Source: Arthrobacter sp. efr-133-TYG-118 | GTDB taxonomy: Bacteria; Actinomycetota; Actinomycetes; Actinomycetales; Micrococcaceae | Length of the DNA stretch: 64,000 nt | Direction: 5' to 3' | Assembly: GCF_030209755.1 (NCBI RefSeq) | Contig: NZ_JARVRH010000030.1 | Location: 1-64,000, forward strand | Part shown: piece after piece, positions 34,724 through 42,700 of the stretch | How positions within the stretch are numbered: the first letter of the stretch is position 1 | How the letters are laid out: each line of letters begins with the position of its first letter | The notes under the pieces: model-generated | What the model was told of the DNA's origin: nothing | Database searches by the model: none | What the model saw: only the letters and a program-made list of their open reading frames with translations | Made by a program: the position numbers and the translations under genes

Positions 34724-36496
34724 CGGTTTCCTGCGTGCGGTGGACTCTTCATTAGCTTCCTGGTCTTCGGCTCCTTCAAGCCATGCGAGGACCTGTATGA
34801 CGGTGTGGGCCGGGCGTGGCGCTCTGGAGTACACACGGATCTCAAGGTAGTTCTCGTCGTCTATGCCTAGACTGGCCAGCTCATCTTCTCGAAGACGCAC
34901 GACCGTGTAGCCGGCAGCCAGCAGGTCCACGGACTTGCGGCGGTCCACCTCTGCCTTCCCCAATGGCGAGTGCCAGTAGAAGCCGTCATACTCGATCGCG
35001 ATTTTCCGATCGCCGTACTTGGCGAGGATGTCCACTGTCCAGGTTTTTCGAGTCGCGAAGGCAGGGTCCCTCAGGGACGCGCCGGACCGCACTCTGGTGA
35101 AAACCTTCTTGCACTCGGCGAGATGCTCAAGCTCGACCTTGGATTTTCCGGTTTCCCGGCATTCCGGACACTCGGCACCGGCGTACCGGGATGAGAGGGG
35201 AGCTTCCCAGAGGTGTTCGGGGTTCACCGAGCACACCCACTTCGGCGTGAATGATGTCGACGCGGTAGGGCGGAAGTGCCATGCGCTCAAGGGGTTCTCC
35301 GGGCTCCACTCAGCGGCCAAGCCTGGATCCACCCAGGCCAACGAGCCGAGGATCGTTTCACAGCGCGGGCAGCGCAGGCGAAGGTACTTGTCACGATCCC
35401 TGACGGGGTCTTCCCACTCGTACTCGCAGCAATCAGCTCTCCACCAGACTTTTCTCTTGGAATCGGGACCTACATTATCGGGGGTCCATCTGGGGCCGTT
35501 CTTCGTGGGGTGCCACTGGCTGGCGATTTCGGGCAGCATCTGCCGCAGGGTCTGCCCGCCCTTCTGTCTGGTGGCGTTGCGGCGACATGACGGACAGCCC
35601 GACCTGAGGTAGGTCAGCGGGGTCACCCGGGGGTGATGTCCCTCGGGGCAGGCGAACCTTCGGAGGTCCCCGGAGGCCACCATCACGGTCGTTGCTTCGT
35701 CTTCGTCGTCCCAGGCGGCCAACAGCTCAGGCAAGTCGCTTACAGGGGTCTTCTCGTAGCGTTCGTACTCCTCATGCCTTCGCTGCCGGCATTGCGGGCA
35801 GTCCGGAAAGCTCGTCATCTCGTAAACTGCGGCGGGGAATTTGTGTCCGCATTCGGGGCACACCCAGTGGCAGACACGTCTGGCTCGCACTGTCAGGGTG
35901 TTGAAGTCTATCTCGTCGTTGGCGTCATGGTCCCACCATCGCAGGGCCTCATTCTCGGATTCGCACAGGAGGTCCTTGTGTTTCCCCTTGCTCGGACTGG
36001 GGGTACTGGCCGACTTTCCGTTGCGCCGGCAACTGCAGCCCCAGCCGATGTCCCCCGGCCGCATTGCTTCTTGTCGCCCGCACCGCTTGCAACGAGTGAT
36101 GAGCGTATACTCGGGACTAGCTAGGGGCGTTATTTCTTCCACGGCCTCAAAGCCGTTGGCCTCCAATAGCTCGATCAGCCGCTCTCTGCTGACCGGGCCT
36201 CCTGGGTAGGCGATCTGTGTTGCCCGGGCCGCCCAGAAGCAGCGACGGCAGGAAGGTTCGCGCCTGCTACTTAGCTCAAGGAGGTACTCGAGGCGATAAT
36301 CGCATTCCGCGCCGCAGGTCAGGCACCGCGTGCGCCAGTATTCGTTTCTCCCCGGGAATGGAACAGCGGGCTCCAAGCCCAGCCCGGCGAGGATGTCGTC
36401 CAGACAGTCAACACACCATGTTGGCTTTGACGTCGTCCTGAAGGCTGCCGGCCTGCCGCAGCCTTCAGTTGAGCAGAGCTGTTCGCGTGCTGCCAT
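34652..36496 (-). CDS. Zinc-ribbon repeat protein with Vsr-like nuclease domain
   Basis: A 614-residue protein. Residues 1-460 contain many CxxC pairs in tandem zinc ribbons (for example CLTCGAEC, CPECGHKF, CPQCRQRR, CPSCRRN, CPRCETI, CPECRETGK), of the probable-zinc-ribbon DUF4379 kind. Residues about 480-560 form a Vsr/DUF559-like PD-(D/E)XK domain: TWTVDILAKYGDRKIAIEYD, then FYWH, DRRKS and AGYTVVRLREDEL. Such proteins are probably stand-alone DNA-recognising nucleases. The C-terminal 24 residues are encoded by repeat C2, so the original C-terminus has been replaced. No partner gene is adjacent. Confidence 0.8.
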   Translation of the reverse strand: MAAREQLCSTEGCGRPAAFRTTSKPTWCVDCLDDILAGLGLEPAVPFPGRNEYWRTRCLTCGAECDYRLEYLLELSSRREPSCRRCFWAARATQIAYPGGPVSRERLIELLEANGFEAVEEITPLASPEYTLITRCKRCGRQEAMRPGDIGWGCSCRRNGKSASTPSPSKGKHKDLLCESENEALRWWDHDANDEIDFNTLTVRARRVCHWVCPECGHKFPAAVYEMTSFPDCPQCRQRRHEEYERYEKTPVSDLPELLAAWDDEDEATTVMVASGDLRRFACPEGHHPRVTPLTYLRSGCPSCRRNATRQKGGQTLRQMLPEIASQWHPTKNGPRWTPDNVGPDSKRKVWWRADCCEYEWEDPVRDRDKYLRLRCPRCETILGSLAWVDPGLAAEWSPENPLSAWHFRPTASTSFTPKWVCSVNPEHLWEAPLSSRYAGAECPECRETGKSKVELEHLAECKKVFTRVRSGASLRDPAFATRKTWTVDILAKYGDRKIAIEYDGFYWHSPLGKAEVDRRKSVDLLAAGYTVVRLREDELASLGIDDENYLEIRVYSRAPRPAHTVIQVLAWLEGAEDQEANEESTARRKPSARAYAAEGEGFTTRNLPVHQCE

Positions 36497-36724
36497 GAGT
36501 CCCCCACTTAGATCTGAACTGCCATTGTTCCAGAGCGCCGACGAATTGTCGGGAAGGGCTGGCGTCCGAAGGTTCTAGGCCAAGGTAAGCAGATAAGTAG
36601 CCGGCCGTTGAGAAACCGAACAGCCGAGGTAGCCGACAGCCAGCCACGGCTCACTGGTGCGCCAGCATCCTGATAAAGTCATGCCGCAGCGGTTCGAGCT
36701 AGGCACGACCTGGGAGGGAAACAA

Positions 36725-37738
36725 GTGGGGCTAGGTTCGTGGCTTCGTAAGGCAATCGGAAAACAAAATGCTCGGCAAACGGCTCCTGAGCAGGGAGTTC
36801 CAAACCCCCCAAAAATGACGCTGGGAATTACTTTGCAGTTCAGCCCGTGCGTGGAAGTGGCTGGCACAACCACCTTCGCCAAGGACGCCGTTGCCGCCCT
36901 GGTCGACCGCAAGGGACTTGGAGAACGTGGCTACTACGAAGGCCAGGCCCAGCTGCAGCGGGACACCGCGAACCCCGTCGATCCTCAGGCCCTGGCCGTC
37001 TTGGTGGAGGGCCAGAAGGTCGGCTGCCTTCCGTCCTATGCCGCGAAAGACTTAACCCTGCCGGCCGGTACCAGCGAGCGGGTCCGCTACCAACTGCACA
37101 TCCTGGGCGATCAGAAGCTGCTGGCCAAGGCCTACGTCTGGCTCGGCGATGGCGACCCGGAATGGGCACACGCACGGGAGAATCCGCCGGCGCTAACGTC
37201 CCGGGAGCGGATCAACAGCTAGCACACCGAGAAATCAGCGATGGTCCGCGAAGCCCTGCAAGGCGGTGGCGAAAGGGCGCAGCAGTTCAAGCGGTGCATG
37301 GTCGACGGCGTCCATTACCTCGAGCTCATTGAGCCGATCAAGCAGCTGAAACGTGAAGGACGCCTCGAAGAAGCCCTCGTCCTCTGCTACAAAGCGATCG
37401 AAGGGGCAGAGGGTGACGCCGGACGTGGAATGCCCGCGCCGGCGTATACGGAGCAGGCGGCAATCATCCACCGCAAACTCTCCCAAAAGGAGGAGGAGAT
37501 CGCGGTGCTGAAGAGATGGCTGGCCCGCTGTCCTAAGGCTCAGCGCGACGGCACCCGACCCCACCGACCCGGTCATTACCAGGGCAGATGCACTCATGGC
37601 CAAAACGATCATGCGGCCATCTCACGGAGCAGCCATGAACGTGTAGCAGGCCACAAACGGTGGCACACAAGGGAAAAGAGGAGGCTCAGTGCAAACGATC
37701 CGGCCCGCACCCCGGAAAAAGCCTGGCATTGCTTCTGA
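36725..37738 (+). pseudogene. HIRAN-like protein interrupted by an in-frame TAG
   Basis: Plus-frame gene starting at GTG 36725 with a good ribosome site (GGGAGGG). Codons 1-165 include a HIRAN-like domain (TTFAKDAVAALVDRKG, QAQLQRDTANPVDPQALAVL, VGCLPSYAAKDL). TAG at 37220-37222 ends it. The same frame then continues, open, with a helical segment typical of the C-terminal half of this family (HYLELIEPIKQLKREGRLEE, then HRKLSQKEEEIAVLKRWLAR). After about 37545 the frame is only array DNA. Either a nonsense mutation split the gene, or the two halves are separate proteins (the second could start at ATG 37241). I favour a disrupted gene. Confidence 0.7.
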
Positions 37739-38215
37739 AAGTCATGTTGCCTACCATCGCACGCGCGATGAACGAATAGCAGGCTACGAAAGCGCGGCCG
37801 TCAGACACAGAAAACGGAGAACCCAATGGACAGAACGCGGATCACGAAAAAGCGACACGCGCCCACTCAGCCGCGGTCCTGTTGCCACCTGCTGAACGGA
37901 CCATGAACAAGTGAAGGAGCACAAGCCGCGCTGTACAGCGGCAGAGGAAGAAGGACTAGATGCACAAACATACGACCGGCAAGAAGAGAACCAGGACCGA
38001 TTTCGCTCAGGTCATGTCGTCAAAGATCCGAATCGCCATGAAGGTACAGCAAGCCACAAAAACGCCAACCCACCCCGAGGAAACAGAAAGCCAATGCGCA
38101 CGATACGACTCCAAGAAAACAAACCCGGAATCTGTTCGGTTCATGTCATGTCGCCCGGACCAGGACCGCCCATGAAGGAGTGATCATCACCCAAACAGAG
38201 GACCACCGAAAACAA
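37590..38215 (+). repeat. Degenerate tandem array, period about 135 bp
   Basis: Five units begin with ATGAAC or ATGAAG at 37635, 37768, 37903, 38038 and 38172 (spacings 133, 135, 135, 134). Within units a purine-rich, ribosome-site-like stretch is followed by a short ORF start at 37596, 37689 (GTG), 37826, 37960 and 38094, again about 134 apart. The ORFs are 16-71 codons, but their frames relative to the conserved bases differ between units, so coding is doubtful. The last unit resembles part of repeat B (TTCGGTT...CATG...CCCGGA...CATGAAG). The array abuts the hairpin and repeat A2. Confidence 0.65.
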
Positions 38216-38294
38216 AGGAGGACGCCGGCCACGGCAACGGCCACCACCAAAACTCCATAATCCTGTGCACACACATAAGTATGATTTGTACACA

Positions 38295-38319
38295 CTCAGG
38301 GACCTAATAGGCCTCTGAG
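38295..38319 (-). terminator. Hairpin beside repeat A2
   Basis: Imperfect 10-bp stem with a 5-base loop (CTCAGGGACC / TAATA / GGCCTCTGAG). It sits 13 bases from the tRNA-like end of A2, the same position as the hairpins beside A1 and A3. No U-tract is visible, so termination is uncertain. Confidence 0.45.
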
Positions 38320-38332
38320 CAGGGAAAACACG

Positions 38333-38436
38333 TGCCCGAGGTGGGACTCGAACCGCATTCCGGGCCTTGAAAACAGTGGGAAGTCCAGAAAACATGCCGA
38401 GTACGAGGCAGTCCGACCGATGTACGGGCCAGTCCG
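38333..38436 (-). repeat. Repeat A, copy 2 (tRNA 3'-end-like block)
   Basis: Second 104-bp A block, in the same orientation as A1 and A3. Its first 28 bases are identical to those of A1. The middle (CCTTGAAAACA, TGGGAA) is shared with A3, and the distal GATGTACG with flanking CAGTCCG boxes is shared with both. It marks the right end of the 12-38 kb defence island, as A1 marks the left end. Confidence 0.7.
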
Positions 38437-38445
38437 AAGGCAAAA

Positions 38446-38464
38446 GTGTTGACAGTGTCAACAC
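38446..38464. repeat. 19-bp palindrome beside repeat A2
   Basis: GTGTTGACAGTGTCAACAC is a perfect inverted repeat with 9-base arms around one central base, 9 bases beyond the end of A2. It is the best of the four copies and probably a dimer-binding site. It also contains TTGACA, a possible -35 element, on both strands, but no good -10 follows on either. Confidence 0.6.
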
Positions 38465-38734
38465 ACGGAGGCCTGTGTCGCAGCACTGATGAACTGGCTA
38501 GACCCAACCCACAACATCACGCTCTTGCAACGCAACGCGGCCACGGACACTTTCGGCTTTGCTTCTGGCTCGGATCGAACAACAGAGGACCAGATTGCAG
38601 AGCATCAAGCCCGCCTGCACGAGCACGAACTGCAGCGGCAACGCTGGTACGCCGCGCAACTTGCAGGCAGTCAGTCTGTGGATCCCGAAACCCATGTTGA
38701 ACCGCGCACAACAAACGAGCAAGGAGGATCTTTC

Positions 38735-39205
38735 ATGAAACGCTGGCTCGCACCCATCGCCATCGCAGCAGGACTCGCCGCAGGCGCCGGTCCGGCTGTT
38801 GCCGCCGCCACGCCCACGACGGTCGACTTAACGTTCACCTACCCCTGTCCGGGCTTCAATGCCACGCTTCACGCCACTGGCAAGGGCGGAACCATCGAAT
38901 TGCCGGGTGATCGGCTAACCTTCACCGGTCCTGACCTAAGGCTCACGGTCACGGGTCCCACGCTGAAGTCGGTGGCCTATGTCATCACCGGGGCGACCCA
39001 CGTTCAGATCCTGCCCGACGGCAGCCAGTACGTCACCGCGACGGGACGGAACGTCATTCTGGTTCCTGAGGCCAACGGACATCCTGCGGGGCTGTTCCTC
39101 ACGGTCGGCACCGTCAGCTGGACCCTCAATCCTGACGGGTCGGAGAATACGTTGTTTTCCGGCAACGGCAGGGTAACCGACGTCTGCCAGCTGGTGGCGC
39201 CGTAA
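38735..39205 (+). CDS. Small secreted protein
   Basis: A 156-residue protein with an N-terminal signal peptide (MKRWLAPIAIAAGLAAGAGP, likely cleaved after AVAAA). The mature part is beta-rich with two cysteines (YPCPGF, and VCQLV at the C-terminus) that could form a disulfide. AAGGAGG stands 8 bases before the ATG at 38735; the longer open frame upstream has no such site. No enzymatic motif is visible. It is an exported protein of unknown function, alone between repeat A2 and a terminator. Confidence 0.8.
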   Translation: MKRWLAPIAIAAGLAAGAGPAVAAATPTTVDLTFTYPCPGFNATLHATGKGGTIELPGDRLTFTGPDLRLTVTGPTLKSVAYVITGATHVQILPDGSQYVTATGRNVILVPEANGHPAGLFLTVGTVSWTLNPDGSENTLFSGNGRVTDVCQLVAP

Positions 39206-39221
39206 CCCCGAACAAGCGCGG

Positions 39222-39247
39222 GCGCCCCCGGGGATGGCCGGGGGCGC
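39222..39247 (+). terminator. Rho-independent terminator
   Basis: Perfect 10-bp stem (GCGCCCCCGG / CCGGGGGCGC) with a 6-base loop and a TTT tail, 16 bases after the stop of the secreted-protein gene. Confidence 0.75.
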
Positions 39248-39252
39248 TTTCC

Positions 39253-39777
39253 GCGTCGGAGTCCGCCAGTCTCCGGCGGGCACAACAGCTCATTGGTTGG
39301 TGCAACAGAAGGCGCGGACTTGCATGTTAAGGTGCCGCGCGGGGTCGTAGTTCCATGGCACGAATGGGGCAGCGCCCCCGGGCAGTCAATGCTGCGATCC
39401 CGCACCGACGGCCGACCGTCCGACGGAGGCCATCCCCTGCATCGGTGGCACATCGAAAGGCCGACGCACGCGACGGAGAGTGGAAGATTGTCCGCGAAGC
39501 GGAGCAGGACTGGTATGCGGGTGGACAAAATGTGGAACAGGCTGATGCTCCTTGGCCACTGGGCGGGTTCTCCGCGCAACCAGGGCGCTCCACGCCGGCC
39601 TCGCCCACGATTCTCCTGATCACGGTCCCTCCTCTTCAGAACCTCATGGGCTGAAACATGCGGTCGTTTCGCCGCTATGGACTCCGCGAGGAGAGAAGGA
39701 CATCATGAAATCAAGCGTGAGGATCCCATTTCCTGAGGCGTAAATGGAGGCGGTCCCGCGCGTTGGAGGCGTTAGGC
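39253..39777. other. Upstream region of the NAD-GDH gene
   Basis: About 520 bases without a gene I can support. It presumably carries the gdh promoter and leader. GGAGG at about 39765 is the ribosome site for the ATG at 39778. Confidence 0.5.
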
Positions 39778-42700
39778 ATGCCCGGTAAATCAGTGCCAGT
39801 GATGCACTCCGGATCAACTGGTCCGGCCCAGGCGGACGATCGTTTCCTCGCTGACTATTACCAGCATGTCGATCCTGAGGAGCTCCTCGCCTACGCGGGT
39901 GAAACTTTGGAGAGTCGTGCACGGCACCATCTTGCGCTCGCCTCGGCGCTGCCTCCGGGGACGTCAAGGGTGGATGTCCTCAACGAACCACATGCCAGTG
40001 TGGTGTTCGTGGTGGCTGAAGGCGCACTGCAGGTGGTTCACGCTGTGACCGCGGAGCTCACCCGCGAAGGAGCGACCGTCCGCCTGCTCGTCCATCCCTC
40101 GTTCCAGGTTCTTCGGGATCCTGCAACCCATGAGCTGCTCGAGCTCCGCCATGCACCGGAGCGCGCGGGACTTGGCCCCGAGCTGCCCGATTCCGGCGCC
40201 AAGGAGACCTGGGTTGCGGTTGAAATTGGCCGGCTCCCGAGATCCTCGAGCGCCGCGGACGCTATCGCGAATATCCAAGGGGTTCTTGCCGATGTCCGTG
40301 CAGTCACCGAGGACTCCCCTGCCCTGAAGGAACAAGTAGCCGCCGCCCTCGACTCCTTGACTGCCTTCCCGCTCGGCTGCGTACCTTCAACCGGACAACT
40401 CAGGGAGCTCCTGCTGTGGCTGGACCGGGGGAACTTCACTTTTCTGGGATACTGCGAATATGGGTTGACTGCAGAGGAGGATGGGCCGGCTCTTCGACTC
40501 CGTCCAGGTACTGCTTTGGGCCTTTTGCGCAGGCAGAATCCCCCGCTCGACTCCGACGAGTCCGCGTTGAGGGGATCGCAGGTTCTCGCGCTGTACACGT
40601 CCGGCCGTCGATCCTCGCTGCCTGAACCCTGCTACCTGGACGAAATCCGTCTCCCGACGCTCAGTACGTCCGGAGTCGTCGATGGGGAACGCAGGTTTGT
40701 GGGAGTTTTCGCGCAAGGAACGGCGGATGAGTCGGTACGCCGCATTCCGGTGGTCCGGGACAAGGCTGCCAGCGTGCGTGACAGGCTCGGTTTCGCCTCT
40801 GGGTCAAGCCAAGAGAAGAAACTGCTCGCCGCGCTGGATTCGCTCCCTCTCGAGGAACTGTTCGACATCGAGGAAGACGAACTGACCCGGCTGGCGGCCG
40901 ACATCCTGCGGCTCCACGAAAGCCATGAGACAAGGCTGCTCGTACGCTTCGACAACTACGCACCTTTCATGACCGCCCTGATGTTCCTTCCGCGGCGCCG
41001 CTACAACACCGCCGTGCGGCTCAGGATCGAACAGGCGCTCAAAGATGCCTTGGAGGGCTCACCCCTTGAGTCCGAAATCCGCCTCACCGAATCGTACATG
41101 GCGCGCATCTTCTTCCGCGTCCTTCTGCCCGCCGGCGCAAAACCAGAGTCCATCGGCCCGGATGCACTGGAGCGGACACTGATCAATGCCACCCGGACAT
41201 GGGCCGAGGGACTCGACGAAGCCCTGCGCGAGCGCATGCCCTCCGAACAGGCCACCAGGCTATCCGCGCTCTGGAACGATGCATTCCCTGCCAGCTACCG
41301 GGCAGATTTCGAGGTCGAAGATGCCATTGAAGACATCGAGAGGTTTGAACAATACGATCTGGATGGCACCGGCGGCCGGCCCCTGAACGACCCCGTACTG
41401 GCCGTCCGCGCCCGTACCGATGCCATGCACGCCGAAGTCGAGGACACCCGGATCCGCCTCTACCTCACCGGTGCCCGAAGCCTCACCCAGTTCCTGCCGT
41501 TCCTCCACAACCTGGGCCTCCAGGTACTCAGCCAACGCCCCTTCGAGGTCCTGCGCGGCAAGACCCTGCCGCTGTTTCTCTACGACCTGGGCGTGACCTA
41601 CCCGGCAGGCGTCGATCCATCCCGAACCAGCTCCCTGCTCGCGGATGCGTTCGGAGCGGCCATGCGCGGGGACACCGAATCAGACCGCTTCGACGCACTC
41701 GTCCTGCAGGAAGGCACGGAGTGGCGGCAGGTCGCGATCCTCCGGGCCTATGCCAAGTACCTGCAGCAACTGGGAACCACCAACTCGTACGACTTCATCG
41801 CGGACTCGCTCCTGGCCAACGCGACGGCGACCGACGCGCTGCTGAGCCTCTTCCGAGCCCGCTTCCACCCAGGGCTTGGCATCACACGGCGGCTCCGGGA
41901 TACCAGGGCCGCACGCGCGTCGGTGGCCGGGGCGATCGACGCCGTCGCGTCCCTGGACGCTGACCGGCTGCTGCGGACCTTCCTAAGCCTCATTGAGGCG
42001 ACGACGAGGACCAACTTCTACCGCGACCGGCCGTACCTGAGCTTCAAGCTCCAGCCGTCCCGCCTTCCGGGCGCCCCGTACCCACGTCCGAAATTCGAGA
42101 TCTGGGTCTATTCGCCCCGGGTCGAAGGAGTGCACCTTCGCTTCGGGCCGGTGGCACGCGGAGGCCTGAGATGGTCGGACCGGCGGGAGGATTTCCGTAC
42201 CGAAGTCCTCGGGCTCGCCAAGGTCCAGATCGTGAAGAATTCCGTGATCGTCCCGACGGGCGCGAAGGGCGGCTTCTACGCGAAGCACTTGCCTGATCCC
42301 ATAGCGGACCGCGCCGCGTGGCTCGCGGAAGGCATCGAGAGCTACAAGGACTTCCTCCGCGGGCTCCTCGATGTCACGGACAACCTGGTCCCGCCCGACG
42401 TCGTCGTCTCCCCTGACGCCGGTGCACGGGGCCAGGTGGGGCGCGTCGTCCCGCCCCGGAACGTGGTTCGGCACGATGATGACGACTACTACCTCGTGGT
42501 GGCTGCGGACAAAGGCACCGCGGCGTTCTCTGACATCGCCAACGAGGTCGCCAAGGAGTACGGCTTCTGGCTCGGCGACGCGTTCGCCTCGGGCGGGTCG
42601 GTGGGCTACGACCACAAGCAGATGGGCATCACCGCCCGGGGCGCTTGGGCCTCCGCGAAACAGCACCTCAGCGAACTCGGGATCGACTCCCAGCGCGACG

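Noticed and set aside
37596..38183. A family of conserved peptides encoded by the 135-bp array
   Set aside because: Reading frames differ between units relative to the shared bases and several units have frameshifts, so peptide conservation is not supported.
37590..38215. CRISPR array
   Set aside because: The period is about 135 bp, the repeats are degenerate, and there are no short identical repeats with unique spacers or cas genes.
12000..38400. Integrase or transposase that would explain the island
   Set aside because: No tyrosine or serine recombinase, DDE transposase or complete IS could be recognised in any frame; only repeats and pseudogenes are seen.
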